Positions 31,415 through 42,214 are shown, counted from the stretch's first letter. The stretch is 64,000 nucleotides of DNA from Aquamicrobium aerolatum DSM 21857 (GCF_900113935.1 NZ_FORF01000001.1:281455-345454), one strand, 5' to 3'. Notes: generated from the letters alone by a model not told the origin. A program made the numbers and translations.

Positions 31415-32818
31415 CTAATGATTGCGCGCCGCTCTACTTAGGCGACTGATATGATCTTCCACCATTTTGGTGTCCGATGGAAGCACTGTGTAGTTTTCCT
31501 TTCGCTCCATCAGGTCGCCGAGCCATGCGGGCAGGGCAGGTGTCACTCCGCTTGCAGCCTCGACCGCTGCGGGAAACTTGGCTGGATGGGCTGTTGAGAG
31601 GACCACCATTGGTGTTGTACTCGCAGATTGCTCGCGGGCCACCTTTACAGCAATCGCCGTGTGCGGATCGAGTAGGTAATTCGATTGCGAGAGGACGGCA
31701 CGGATCGTTTTCGCGGTTTCGTCCATGTCCGAACGCCCTGCGTCGAATTCAGCCCGAATAGCAGCAAGTGCGTCGGCTTCGATGGTGAAGCTGCCCGACT
31801 GCTTCAGGCTTTGCATGTAGCGCGTCACCGTTTCAGCATCGCGACCGGAGGCCTCAAACAGCAACCGCTCGAAATTGGACGACACCTGAATGTCCATCGA
31901 CGGAGACGTGGTCTCTACAACACCGCGCGTCTGGTAGGTTCCGGTCGCCAGCGTGCGCGCCAGAATGTCGTTGTCGTTGGTGGCGACCACCAGACGCTCG
32001 ATCGGCAGACCCATGCGCTTGGCGGCATAGCCAGCGAAAACGTCGCCGAAATTCCCTGTGGGAACCGTGAAAGAGATGGGGCGGTCGGGTGCACCAAGCG
32101 AGAGCGCAGACGAGAAATAGTAGACAATCTGGGCCATGATGCGTGCCCAGTTGATCGAATTCACCCCCGACAGATGCGTGCTGTCACGGAAGCCGTGATT
32201 GTTGAACATGCTCTTCACGAGGTCCTGGCAATCGTCGAAATTGCCTTCGAGCGCGATGGCGTGAACATTGCTGGCTGTGGAAGTGGTCATCTGGCGCTGC
32301 TGCACCGGAGAGACCTTTCCGTGCGGGAAAAGGATGAAGATGTCAGTGCGGTCGCGTCCGGCAAAGGCGTCGATTGCAGCGCCACCGGTGTCACCGGAGG
32401 TTGCACCGACAATCGTCGCGCGCTCATCGCGCTCGGCTAGAACATGATCCATCAGACGGGCGAGGAGTTGCATCGCAACGTCCTTGAACGCCAGCGTCGG
32501 ACCGTGGAAAAGCTCCAGCACATATTCGTTCGGGCCCGTCTGGACGATCGGGCAGACCGCGTCATGGCGGAAGGTTGCGTAAGCATCGCGGACGATCGAT
32601 GCGAAAACCGTCTCTTCGATCTCACCGGCAACGAACGGCGTCAGCAGTCTTACTGCGAGTTCGGGATAGGACAGGCCACGCATCGCGCGGATATCTTCTG
32701 CGCTGAACGAGGGCCACTCCACGGGCACATAGAGCCCCCCATCCCGCGCCAAACCGGTCAGAAGCACATCGCGGAACCCTAATTGCGGGGCGGTGCCCCT
32801 GGTGCTCATGTAGCGCAT
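31415..32818 (-). CDS. thrC: Threonine synthase
   Basis: PLP enzyme converting O-phosphohomoserine to threonine. The 467-residue length and the N terminus MRYMSTRGTAPQLGFRDVLL are of the long (bacterial/fungal) class. The PLP Lys is in GPTLAFKDVAMQLL; the phosphate-binding SGDTGGAAI and the substrate loop TSTASNVHAIALEGNFDDCQ are also visible. First gene of the leftward block thrC, M16 peptidase, acetyltransferase, GGDEF/EAL; its substrate is made by thrB at 23 kb. Confidence 0.96.
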   Translation of the reverse strand: MRYMSTRGTAPQLGFRDVLLTGLARDGGLYVPVEWPSFSAEDIRAMRGLSYPELAVRLLTPFVAGEIEETVFASIVRDAYATFRHDAVCPIVQTGPNEYVLELFHGPTLAFKDVAMQLLARLMDHVLAERDERATIVGATSGDTGGAAIDAFAGRDRTDIFILFPHGKVSPVQQRQMTTSTASNVHAIALEGNFDDCQDLVKSMFNNHGFRDSTHLSGVNSINWARIMAQIVYYFSSALSLGAPDRPISFTVPTGNFGDVFAGYAAKRMGLPIERLVVATNDNDILARTLATGTYQTRGVVETTSPSMDIQVSSNFERLLFEASGRDAETVTRYMQSLKQSGSFTIEADALAAIRAEFDAGRSDMDETAKTIRAVLSQSNYLLDPHTAIAVKVAREQSASTTPMVVLSTAHPAKFPAAVEAASGVTPALPAWLGDLMERKENYTVLPSDTKMVEDHISRLSRAARNH

Positions 32819-32936
32819 ATCGGCGTGTCCATTTTCAATCAGCGACGCGGTTCCGTGAAAAACCGCAATCTCTAGGTCGCAATCTTGGTGCGGGGTTGGT
32901 ATAGAACGTCAGCTTTGCATGAGGAAAGTGCAGTTC

Positions 32937-33521
32937 ATGGCGTTCAGGTTCATTGTAGGCAAACGGTTGGCGGGCTTGGCTGCGGCTGGTTTTATGCTGG
33001 TAGCGGCAGGTTGCCAAGGTGGTGATACGCTTGGTGCGATGAAACTGCCTGGATTGGGTGGTGACAGCGCGCAGGCTCCCGCGCAGGATGACCGCATTTC
33101 AATCGAGGAATTGCAGGCGTTCTGTCCTCGCGTTGCAGTTCGTGATGGCGGCGCGTTCTACGATTCCTTCCCGCGTAACGTTCGCGATGACCCATCCAAG
33201 TTGATCTACCGGGCCACCATTGGTGACATGACCCGCTCCTGCACCTACGCAAACGGGATGACCACCATCACTGTCGCGGTAGCAGGTCGCATCATTCCCG
33301 GCCCGCAGGGCAAGACCGGCACGGTCCGCGTTCCGATGCAGGTGACCGCGATTCAGGGCACGCAAGTGGTCTATTCGCAGACGCGCAATCACGAGGTTGC
33401 GGTGAGCGATACAGCTGGCGCAACACAGTTCCTGATGACCGAGACGAATATCACGATTCCGACGCCGACCACCCGGAACGTTGCGGTGTTTGTCGGCTAC
33501 GAGAACTCGTCGTCGCGCTAA
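32937..33521 (+). CDS. Predicted lipoprotein of unknown function
   Basis: A 194-residue lipoprotein: basic head, hydrophobic helix and lipobox VAAGC place the lipidated Cys near residue 25. The mature part is rich in small and polar residues with two further cysteines (AFCPRV and RSCTYANG) that could form a disulfide, and a probable beta-strand C-terminal half. ATG 32937 is chosen because GAGGAAAG sits at a good distance; an in-frame ATG at 32919 is possible. I recognise no named domain; similar small lipoproteins occur next to thrC in relatives. Convergent with the HAD gene. Confidence 0.75.
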   Translation: MAFRFIVGKRLAGLAAAGFMLVAAGCQGGDTLGAMKLPGLGGDSAQAPAQDDRISIEELQAFCPRVAVRDGGAFYDSFPRNVRDDPSKLIYRATIGDMTRSCTYANGMTTITVAVAGRIIPGPQGKTGTVRVPMQVTAIQGTQVVYSQTRNHEVAVSDTAGATQFLMTETNITIPTPTTRNVAVFVGYENSSSR

Positions 33522-33604
33522 GACATCCGCGATGACAAAAGCCTGAAGTCTGTGAAGCGAACTCAGAAGAACGCGACACGCTTTAAGTCCTGATGGCGCG
33601 TGCG

Positions 33605-33627
33605 GTCTGCCGGTGTACCCGGCAGAC
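33605..33627. terminator. Hairpin in convergent gap (possible bidirectional terminator)
   Basis: GTCTGCCGG (33605-33613) pairs perfectly with CCGGCAGAC (33619-33627) around the loop TGTAC. It lies between two gene ends, 12 bases from the HAD stop. There is no U-run on either strand, so termination would have to be by other means, and the call is tentative. Confidence 0.45.
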
Positions 33628-33639
33628 ATGAAAATGCGC

Positions 33640-34323
33640 TTATTCCGCCCATTCCGACAAGGCTGCAAGAACCGGGCTGAAATCCGCCCAGCGGCGGATG
33701 ACCGTTTCTGCGCCAGCTTCCGTCAACTGGTCGGCATGACCCGGATAGGTGTGCGAAGCGCCGGTGAAGCCGATGACCCGCATGCCGGCCGCGCGCGCGC
33801 CGGCCACGCCATGCGTCGAATCCTCGATCACGAAGGTCTTTCTGGGATCGGCGCCCATCTTCTCAGCGGCATACAGAAACACGTCCGGCGCCGGCTTCGG
33901 CTTGCGTGACGGCGTGTCGAGCGACGAGAACACCCGGCCTTCGAAGAAGGGCAAAAGGTTGGTTCGCGTCAGTGTTGCCTGAAGTCGCTCCGCGCTGGAA
34001 TTGGAGCAGATGCATATCTTGCCCTCTACGGAAGCCACCGCTTCGTGCACACCATCGATCGCTCTCACTTCGGCGCGCAAGCGCCTGTCGACCAGCTTTT
34101 CGGCCTCATCAATCAGCGTGGCCTGGAACAGTTGCTGCGATTCCTGCTCGATTCGAAGCAGGATGTCGCGGAAGGTAAGCCCGGCATAGATGCGCGCCAG
34201 ATCTTCTGCCTCGATCGGGTAACCGGCGGCAGTGAGAAGCTCGGCTTCCACGCGCGCGGCGATGATTTCTGAATCGACCAGAACGCCGTCGCAATCGAAA
34301 ATGACGAGATCAACACCTGACAT
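33640..34323 (-). CDS. HAD-superfamily phosphatase (beta-phosphoglucomutase-like)
   Basis: A 227-residue HAD subfamily IA hydrolase. Motif I VIFDCDGVLVDSE carries both catalytic Asp residues, motif II is ICSNSS, the Lys of motif III is in SRKPKPAPD, and motif IV is FVIEDSTHG. A helical cap lies between motifs I and II. Relatives act on sugar phosphates or phosphoglycolate; substrate unknown. It is divergent from ccrM across 146 bases. Remnants of a second HAD gene lie on the other side of ccrM. Confidence 0.9.
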   Translation of the reverse strand: MSGVDLVIFDCDGVLVDSEIIAARVEAELLTAAGYPIEAEDLARIYAGLTFRDILLRIEQESQQLFQATLIDEAEKLVDRRLRAEVRAIDGVHEAVASVEGKICICSNSSAERLQATLTRTNLLPFFEGRVFSSLDTPSRKPKPAPDVFLYAAEKMGADPRKTFVIEDSTHGVAGARAAGMRVIGFTGASHTYPGHADQLTEAGAETVIRRWADFSPVLAALSEWAE

Positions 34324-34425
34324 GCAAAGGGCCTTCTGTAATCGATGGGGAATGGTCGTGGCCTACACCATGACAGCCCGAACGGCAATTCAGACCGCGG
34401 GTTCACGAATTGTTTACGCAAAACG

Positions 34426-34433
34426 GTAACCAT
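34426..34433 (+). promoter_or_regulatory. Possible CtrA half-site upstream of ccrM
   Basis: GTAACCAT here differs at one base from the CtrA half-site TTAACCAT, and a TTTAC lies 13 bases upstream. CtrA is known to control ccrM transcription in Caulobacter and is conserved in Rhizobiales. The site is 36 bases before the ATG. A single degenerate 8-mer is weak evidence. Confidence 0.25.
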
Positions 34434-34445
34434 AACAGTCAGTAA

Positions 34446-35603
<1,158 letters not shown>

Positions 35604-35606
35604 GCC

Positions 35607-35697
35607 TCAGAAATCGACGCCGAAACGACGCAAATCATCTGCGAGCGTTTCGGCGTCCTGAAACAGCACCGCATTCCAACCGGCGTTGCGCTCGCTA
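35607..35697 (-). pseudogene. C-terminal remnant of a HAD-family phosphatase
   Basis: On the minus strand a frame ending in TGA at 35609-35607 reads SERNAGWNAVLFQDAETL and then ADDLRRFGVDF. The AGWNAVLF-(x)-DAETLxxDLRxFG pattern is the usual C terminus of HAD-IA phosphatases. No start codon or motif I-III is left: the frame runs straight back into the 3' end of mutY. It therefore looks like the last ~29 codons of a gene whose rest was deleted. No function is expected. The match is from pattern recognition only. Confidence 0.6.
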
Positions 35698-36798
35698 ATT
35701 TGGCTTGGCTGGACTGAGTAATCTCTTGGTCGCGGCGGGTATAGCGGCCTCGATTGCCTTCTTCATGACAGAGGGCAAAGCTTCGCTCAAAAGCGTTTCC
35801 GGCAGAGACCACCACCAGTCCTGCGGCATGTTTTCGTCGACACAATCGGCCCTGAACACATCCAGTCGCAATTCGAAATGCGTAAACACGTGCTTGATGG
35901 TGCTGGCGTATTGCCAGTCCCCTTCAAACGGCGCTGCAGTGGCGCTGGTTTCGCCATCTTGGCGGGCCGTCCAGTCGGTGTTTGGCGGCTCGCTCATACC
36001 CGCCAGCAGCCCGCGTCCCGGTCTCTTGCGCAGAAGGATTGCACCGTCGTGGCGAACAGCGACGAACGCCGCGCCGCGTCTCACCGGTTTTTCCGGCTTG
36101 GCCGCCTTGATCGGGTAAAGTTCGGGCTCCCCTTCTTTTAGGGCGAGGCACATCTCCTTGAGCGGACACAGCATGCATTTGGGACGTCGGGGCGAGCACA
36201 GCGTTGCGCCAAGATCCATCACTGCCTGCGCAAAATCGCCGGGACGATCGTGCGGGAGCACGTCGCTTACGAGCCGATGGATTTCCTTCTTGGCGGCGGG
36301 CAGGGGTGTTGTGACCGTAAACAGGCGCGAGAAGACGCGTTCGACATTGCCATCGACCACGGCTGCCGGTCGGTTGAAGGCGATAGCGGCGATCGCGGCT
36401 GACGTATAGGGACCAACCCCCGGCAAAGTCCGCAGGCCTTCTTCGGTGTCCGGGAAGATCCCGCCGAGGTCTGCGGCGATGAAATCCGCGCATTTCTTCA
36501 GATTGCGAGCGCGCGAGTAATATCCAAGGCCGGCCCATGCCTTCATGATGTCGTCTTCAGGCGCAACTGCCAATGCGGTCACATCTGGCCATTGCGCGAC
36601 GAACTTTGCAAAGTACGGTTTGACCGCCTCGACCGTTGTCTGCTGCAGCATGATTTCCGACAGCCAGATGCGGTATGGGTCCGGCTGCACTGCGCGCGCG
36701 ATCTGATGGGGTGGCACACGCCAGGGCAGCTCTCGATGGTGCGCATCGTACCAGCCGAGCAGCGCATCGGCGATAACACTACGCTGATTTTGTGCCAT
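35695..36798 (-). CDS. mutY: A/G-specific adenine DNA glycosylase
   Basis: Removes adenine mispaired with 8-oxoguanine. The 367-residue protein has the helix-hairpin-helix LPGVGPYTSAAIAAIAF, the catalytic Asp in AVVDGNVERVFSR and the [4Fe-4S] motif C-x6-C-x2-C-x5-C (CSPRRPKCMLCPLKEMC). The C-terminal ~130 residues form the NUDIX-like domain that recognises 8-oxoG. ATG 36796-36798 (MAQNQRS) is preferred to an ATG eight codons upstream. It is divergent from dciA. Confidence 0.95.
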   Translation of the reverse strand: MAQNQRSVIADALLGWYDAHHRELPWRVPPHQIARAVQPDPYRIWLSEIMLQQTTVEAVKPYFAKFVAQWPDVTALAVAPEDDIMKAWAGLGYYSRARNLKKCADFIAADLGGIFPDTEEGLRTLPGVGPYTSAAIAAIAFNRPAAVVDGNVERVFSRLFTVTTPLPAAKKEIHRLVSDVLPHDRPGDFAQAVMDLGATLCSPRRPKCMLCPLKEMCLALKEGEPELYPIKAAKPEKPVRRGAAFVAVRHDGAILLRKRPGRGLLAGMSEPPNTDWTARQDGETSATAAPFEGDWQYASTIKHVFTHFELRLDVFRADCVDENMPQDWWWSLPETLLSEALPSVMKKAIEAAIPAATKRLLSPAKPN

Positions 36799-36880
36799 AA
36801 CTCTGCTACCGTGCCTGTTCATCGGTACGCGTTGATTTCGTCGACGCGGTATCCGCGCCGGAACGTAACGGAGAATTCAC

Positions 36881-37375
36881 ATGGCAGGGAATCGGCGAAA
36901 CGGCAATGCCGTGCCCGTAGCTGACCTTGCGGTCGCGCTGCTGGACCCCGTCCTGCGCAAGCGAGCCGGCATGACGATCGGCCTGGTGCAGTCATGGGAG
37001 GAGATCGTCGGGGAGCGGCTGTCTGCCACGACGCGGCCCGAAAAGATCGCCTGGCCCCGTCGAATGCACGAGAACGACCCGTTCGAGCCTGCAACATTGA
37101 TCATCGCCTGCGAGGGATTTTCTGCTGTTCACGTGCAGCATGAGACCGGGGAGATCATCGCGCGCGTCAACGCCTTCCTCGGTTTCGCTGCCGTGGGCCG
37201 CATCAAGATCGTCCAGAAGCAGGTTGCTGCGCCGGCGCGGCAGCCACGGCGTCAACGCGCATTGACTGAGATCGAAGCGGCACGCCTTGGTCGTCTGACT
37301 TCCACGATCGAAGACGATGACTTGCGTGCATCGCTGGAGCGGCTTGGCCAATCGGTAATGGCGAAGAAACGTTGA
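36881..37375 (+). CDS. DciA family protein (DUF721)
   Basis: A 164-residue protein with the DUF721 KH-like fold in residues ~10-115: DPVLRKRAGMTIGLVQSWEEIVG, IAWPRRM and LIIACEGFSAVHVQHET. In bacteria that lack DnaC, DciA loads or recruits the replicative helicase DnaB. The C-terminal tail is basic (ARQPRRQR), as expected for DNA contact. Conserved neighbour of the DsbA-like gene and smc in Rhizobiales. Confidence 0.87.
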   Translation: MAGNRRNGNAVPVADLAVALLDPVLRKRAGMTIGLVQSWEEIVGERLSATTRPEKIAWPRRMHENDPFEPATLIIACEGFSAVHVQHETGEIIARVNAFLGFAAVGRIKIVQKQVAAPARQPRRQRALTEIEAARLGRLTSTIEDDDLRASLERLGQSVMAKKR

Positions 37376-37508
37376 CGTTTGTCAGCGCTTTATCGCGTCA
37401 TTGTGAACAATCTGCTGCTGTTGGCAGATTGGAATGCTGATCGGATTGCCGTATGTGGCATGCACGTCAAGCTCTGACTAAGATGATATTCACTCGCAAC
37501 CCGTTTCC

Positions 37509-38213
37509 ATGGTGATCCGCATGACCAGCCTTCTTCCGCGTAGAACTGTTCTCGCCTCGTTGACCGCAGTGTCGGCGGCGGCACTCCTTGCGGCGTGCAG
37601 CGATTCTGGTGGGAGTGCACAGGCGCAGACATCGGCTTCTTCCGGAGCCGCCGTTCCTGCAGCCCGGGGCACGGTGGACATGGCGAAGCTCGTGGCTGAA
37701 GGATCGCTGCCCGACCAGGTCATCGGCAATGCCGATGCGCCGGTGACAATTGTCGAATACGCGTCGATGACGTGCGGCCATTGCGCCAATTTCCACCGCG
37801 ATACGCTGCCGGTGATCAAGAAAGACTATGTCGACACCGGCAAGGTGCGGATGATCTTCCGCGAGTTCCCGTTTGATCCGCGCGCGGAAGCCGCCTTCAT
37901 GCTGGCGCGCTGCTCTGACGACAAGTATTTCGCCATGATCGACGTGCTGTTCCAGCAGCAGAACAACTGGGCAGGTGTCGAGAATGCGAGCGAAGCCTTG
38001 CTGCAGATTGCGCGCCTCGCCGGTTTTTCACAGGAGTCTTTTGAGGCCTGCTTGACGAACCAGAAGCTTCTTGATGATGTGCGGGCTGTGCGCCAGCGTG
38101 GTGCGAATGACTTCGGTGTCGACGCCACGCCTACTTTCTTCATCAACGGAAACAAGTATTCGGGAGCACTGACGGTTGCCGAGATGTCGGCCATTATCGA
38201 CAGCATGCTCTAG
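37509..38213 (+). CDS. DsbA-family thiol oxidoreductase with lipobox
   Basis: A 234-residue periplasmic thioredoxin-fold protein. The N terminus holds a twin-arginine-like PRRTVLASLT and a lipobox LLAAC (Cys about residue 30), so it may be membrane anchored. The active site CGHC is in SMTCGHCANFHRD and the cis-Pro loop in VDATPTFFINGNKY. It is the DsbA/DsbG-like type seen upstream of smc in Rhizobiales, likely to oxidise or isomerise disulfides. ATG 37521 is a possible alternative start. A second Cys pair (LARCSDD, EACLTN) is also present. Confidence 0.9.
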   Translation: MVIRMTSLLPRRTVLASLTAVSAAALLAACSDSGGSAQAQTSASSGAAVPAARGTVDMAKLVAEGSLPDQVIGNADAPVTIVEYASMTCGHCANFHRDTLPVIKKDYVDTGKVRMIFREFPFDPRAEAAFMLARCSDDKYFAMIDVLFQQQNNWAGVENASEALLQIARLAGFSQESFEACLTNQKLLDDVRAVRQRGANDFGVDATPTFFINGNKYSGALTVAEMSAIIDSML

Positions 38214-38264
38214 TCGCCGGATTTTTCGGCGGCGGTTTCCGCGCGTCCTGAGTGGAGCGCAGGC

Positions 38265-41200
38265 ATGAAGTTTTCGCGCCTGCGCCTTCTCGGCTTCAAG
38301 TCCTTCGTTGAATCCGGTGAGTTCGTCATCGAGCGCGGCCTGACGGGTATCGTCGGGCCGAATGGCTGCGGCAAGTCTAATCTTGTCGAAGCCTTGCGCT
38401 GGGTGATGGGCGAAAGCTCCTACAAGAACATGCGCGCGTCCGGCATGGACGACGTGATTTTTTCCGGTTCCGGCACAAGGCCGGCGCGCAACACCGCCGA
38501 GGTGACGCTGTTTCTCGACAACAGCGACCGTACCGCACCACCCGCTTTCAATGACGTCGACGAACTTCAGGTCTCACGCCGCATCGAGCGCGAGGCTGGA
38601 TCTGTCTATCGTATCAACGGCAAGGAAGCGCGCGCCAAGGACGTGCAGCTTCTGTTCGCCGACCAGTCGACCGGCGCACGCTCGCCATCCATGGTCGGTC
38701 AGGGCCGCATTGGCGAGCTGATCCAGGCAAAGCCCCAGGCGCGCCGCGCGCTGCTGGAAGAGGCAGCGGGTATTTCCGGTCTCCACACCCGTCGCCATGA
38801 GGCCGAGCTGCGTTTGCGCGGAGCCGAGCAGAATCTTGAGCGTCTTGATGACGTTGTCGGCGAGCTCGAAAGCCAGATCGAAAATCTGAAGCGCCAGTCG
38901 CGGCAGGCTTCTCGCTTCCGCAATCTTTCCGCCGACATTCGCAAGGCCGAGGCCACGCTCCTGCATTTGCGCTGGACCCAGGCCAAGGAGCAGGAAGCCG
39001 AGGCCAAGTCTGCGTTGGCGCAGGCGACCGTTCTGGTTGGCAATCAGGCTGCGGCCCAGATGGAGGCAGCCAAGGATCAGGCGATTGGCGCGCACAAGCT
39101 GCCCCAGTTGCGCGAGCAGGAGGCCGCCGCCGCCGCCGCGCTGCAGCGCCTGACCATTGCAAAGACACAGCTGGAAGACGAAGCGTCCCGATTGACCGCG
39201 CGTCGGGTCGAGATCGAAAAGCGCCTGTCTCAGCTTGATAGCGACATCGCCCGTGAAGAGCGCATGGTGCGCGACAATGCCGACGTGCTTGATCGGCTCA
39301 CCGCTGAAGAACACGCTCTTGTTGGCGAGAACGACGGCGCTGCCGAGCGTGAAGACGAGACACGAGCGATCCTTGAGGATGCGCAGGTCTCGCTTACTGA
39401 GGCAGAGACTGCGTTGGCGCGGCTCACCTCCGAGCGCGCAGAGGCAGCAGCGGTCCGCACCCAGATCGAGCGCATGCTGCGCGACCTGACCGACCGCCGT
39501 GATCGCTTGCAGCGTCAGCTGGGCGAGATTGATCGGGAAGCTGACGAAATCCGTGGGCGCATCTCAGGCCTTCCGGACCCGGCTGAAAAGCGCGGGTTGG
39601 TCGATGAGGCCGAAATTGCCGCCGAGGACGCGGAAGCGGCCGTTGAAGAATATGAGCAACGGGTGGTCGCCGCCCGCGCTGGTGAGACCGCCGCCCGTCC
39701 GCCGCTTGCGGAGGCGCGCGCCGAACTCCAGCGGATCGAGACAGAAGCCCGAACGCTCGCCTCGATTCTCAATGCGACGACGAATGATCTCTTCCCTGCA
39801 GTTCTCGAGCAGGTCACTGTCGAGCGTGGTTTTGAAACTGCGTTTGGCGCTGCGCTGGGTGAAGATCTTGACGTGCCGCTTGATACGGCCGCGCCGGTGC
39901 ATTGGGCGGCACTTGTACCGCACGCGGATGATCCCGCGTTGCCAGCGGGTGTCCACTCCTTGGCAGAAGTGGTACAGGCACCGGACGCGCTGGCCCGACG
40001 GCTTGCGCAGGTAGGGATCGTCGACGCCGCTTCTGGGCCTGTCTTGCAGGCCGAGTTGAAGGCTGGGCAGATGCTCGTTAGCCGAGATGGTGCAGTATGG
40101 CGCTGGGATGGTCTGACCGCCAGCGCTGACGCGCCGACTGCGGCAGCCTTGCGTCTTGCCCAGAAAAACCGTCTGGTCGAGCTTGAGGACGAGGCCGCGG
40201 CCGCAAGCGAGATCGTTGCCGCAGCAGAAGACGCCTTGGCGCGTGCTGAGGCTGAGGTGAAAGCGGCGGTCGACGCCGAGCGCGAAGCCCGTGACCGTTT
40301 ACGCGAGACCCAGCGCTCACTCGCCCTTGCGCGTGAGGCGCTGGTTGCTGCGGAAAAGGCCTCCGGCGAGCTTTCCAACCGGCTTGCAGCGCTCGATGAG
40401 ACGCGCGCGCGCCTGTCTGACGACATCGAAGAGCTCAGCATATCGCTGGAGGAAGCAACTGACACGCTTGCCTCCGCGCCCGACGTGTCGGACCTGCAGG
40501 CGCAGCTGGAAGAGCAGACGCGCCAGGTTGCCGAGCAACGCGCCAGCGTTGCCGATGCCCGCGCTGCGCATGACGGATTGCGTCGTGAGGCAGAAGCGCG
40601 GGCACGTCGTCTTGCAGCCATCAGCGTTGAACGGGCCTCCTGGGTCGAGCGTGCCGCCAACGCTGACCGTCAGATTGCATCGCTGCGCGACCGCCGCGAA
40701 GAAGCAGTCGAGGAATACGAACAACTGGCTGAGGCTCCCGACGAGATCGACGAGCGTCGTCGTTCGCTGTTGTCGGAGCTGACGAAGGCGGAAGCAAATC
40801 GCAAGGCTGCTGCGGACACGCTCGTTCAGGCCGAAACGCAGCAGGCGGAACTGGACAAGGCAGCAACCGCCGCGATCCAGGCGCTGGCTGAGGTGCGTGA
40901 ACAGCGTGGCCGAGCCGAAGAGCGCCTCACCGCTGCCGACCAGCGCCGCGCGGAGGCTGAAGCGCGCATTCAGGAAGTCTTGAATGTTCCGCCGCATCTG
41001 GTGATCCAGCACACCGGACTGGCCGCTGACGATCCACTACCGGATCTCGCCCACACCGAACGGCAACTTGAGCGGCTCAAGATCGAGCGCGAGCGCCTGG
41101 GTGCCGTCAACCTGCGCGCCGAGGAAGAGCAGCGCGAACTCACCGAGCGCCACGAGACCATCGTGCGCGAACGCGAAGATGTGATCGAAGCGATCCGCAA

Positions 41201-41723
41201 ACTGCGCCAGGCGATCCAGAGCCTCAACCGCGAGGGTCGCGAGCGGCTGCTGGCAGCGTTCGAGGTGGTGAACATGCAATTCCAGCGCCTGTTCACCCAT
41301 CTGTTCGGTGGCGGCACGGCAGAATTGCAATTGATCGAGTCGGAAGATCCGCTCGAAGCCGGCCTTGAAATTCTCGCACGGCCCCCCGGCAAGAAACCGC
41401 AGACGATGACGTTGCTGTCAGGCGGCGAGCAGGCGCTGACAGCCATGGCTTTGATCTTTGCCGTGTTCCTGACCAATCCCGCACCCATCTGCGTGCTCGA
41501 CGAGGTGGATGCACCGCTTGACGATCATAATGTCGAGCGCTTCTGCAATCTGATGGACGAGATGGCGGCCACGACCGAAACGCGCTTCGTTGTCATCACT
41601 CACAATCCGATCACCATGGCGCGCATGAACCGCCTGTTTGGTGTCACAATGGCGGAACAAGGCGTCAGCCAGTTGGTTTCCGTTGATCTGGAAGCTGCTG
41701 AACAATTGCGTGAAGCGGTGTAA
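38265..41723 (+). CDS. smc: Chromosome segregation protein SMC
   Basis: ATPase of the condensin complex with ScpA and ScpB, which are not in this window. The 1152 residues show Walker A GPNGCGKS (31-38), two long coiled-coil arms rich in Ala, Glu and Arg, a hinge around residues 515-645, and the C-terminal head with signature LSGGEQ (1051-1056) and Walker B VLDEVDAP (1077-1084). It is slightly short of the ~1190-residue Bacillus form but normal for alphaproteobacteria. Confidence 0.97.
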   Translation: MKFSRLRLLGFKSFVESGEFVIERGLTGIVGPNGCGKSNLVEALRWVMGESSYKNMRASGMDDVIFSGSGTRPARNTAEVTLFLDNSDRTAPPAFNDVDELQVSRRIEREAGSVYRINGKEARAKDVQLLFADQSTGARSPSMVGQGRIGELIQAKPQARRALLEEAAGISGLHTRRHEAELRLRGAEQNLERLDDVVGELESQIENLKRQSRQASRFRNLSADIRKAEATLLHLRWTQAKEQEAEAKSALAQATVLVGNQAAAQMEAAKDQAIGAHKLPQLREQEAAAAAALQRLTIAKTQLEDEASRLTARRVEIEKRLSQLDSDIAREERMVRDNADVLDRLTAEEHALVGENDGAAEREDETRAILEDAQVSLTEAETALARLTSERAEAAAVRTQIERMLRDLTDRRDRLQRQLGEIDREADEIRGRISGLPDPAEKRGLVDEAEIAAEDAEAAVEEYEQRVVAARAGETAARPPLAEARAELQRIETEARTLASILNATTNDLFPAVLEQVTVERGFETAFGAALGEDLDVPLDTAAPVHWAALVPHADDPALPAGVHSLAEVVQAPDALARRLAQVGIVDAASGPVLQAELKAGQMLVSRDGAVWRWDGLTASADAPTAAALRLAQKNRLVELEDEAAAASEIVAAAEDALARAEAEVKAAVDAEREARDRLRETQRSLALAREALVAAEKASGELSNRLAALDETRARLSDDIEELSISLEEATDTLASAPDVSDLQAQLEEQTRQVAEQRASVADARAAHDGLRREAEARARRLAAISVERASWVERAANADRQIASLRDRREEAVEEYEQLAEAPDEIDERRRSLLSELTKAEANRKAAADTLVQAETQQAELDKAATAAIQALAEVREQRGRAEERLTAADQRRAEAEARIQEVLNVPPHLVIQHTGLAADDPLPDLAHTERQLERLKIERERLGAVNLRAEEEQRELTERHETIVREREDVIEAIRKLRQAIQSLNREGRERLLAAFEVVNMQFQRLFTHLFGGGTAELQLIESEDPLEAGLEILARPPGKKPQTMTLLSGGEQALTAMALIFAVFLTNPAPICVLDEVDAPLDDHNVERFCNLMDEMAATTETRFVVITHNPITMARMNRLFGVTMAEQGVSQLVSVDLEAAEQLREAV

Positions 41724-41748
41724 TCCCGCCCTGTCACGGAGACCCCCT

Positions 41749-42156
41749 ATGCCAAATACCGACCTTTCGGCTGAGTTTGCAGTCAGCCTTTCGAGCGCTC
41801 TCAAGGACATGCACCGCGCACTCATCAGTGCCGAGACTGGTGATGATCCTGCGTTGCGCGAAAACCCCTACACGGTTCTGTTCGCCCTGATCGGTGATCC
41901 GCGCTTCGAGTGGATGGGTGTGTTGTCACAGCTCATCACGCGGCTGGACGAGGCAGTTGCAAAACCGGAAGAACAGGAGCCCGACGAGCTGGCCCAGATT
42001 GTTCGCGCGGTACAAAATCTGGTCGGCGAGGGCGATGGCAGCGCCAGCGCGTTCCGTATGCGTCACGTCATGGCGCTCCAGAAGGAGCCGGAGGTCGGTA
42101 TTGCGACCGGCAAGGTTCGTAAGGCACTGGCCAATCGCCCGGTGGATATCGGGTAG
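41749..42156 (+). CDS. Conserved protein of unknown function downstream of smc
   Basis: A 135-residue acidic, largely helical protein with no signal peptide or membrane helix. It contains HRALISAETGDDPALRENPY and LSQLITRLDEAVA stretches. I do not recognise a family. ATG 41749 lies 25 bases after the smc stop; an upstream in-frame start would run into smc in another frame. Position in the dciA-dsbA-smc strand block and normal codon use support a real gene, perhaps co-transcribed with smc. Confidence 0.65.
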   Translation: MPNTDLSAEFAVSLSSALKDMHRALISAETGDDPALRENPYTVLFALIGDPRFEWMGVLSQLITRLDEAVAKPEEQEPDELAQIVRAVQNLVGEGDGSASAFRMRHVMALQKEPEVGIATGKVRKALANRPVDIG

Positions 42157-42214
42157 GCTTTTTTCAGATCGGCGGCCCTGCCTTCATCGACAAGGCAACC
42201 AGAGGCTCAGGTGT

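Noticed and set aside
39515..40660. A 381-codon open frame on the minus strand
   Set aside because: Antisense to the smc coiled coil; Ser/Ala/Arg-rich shadow.
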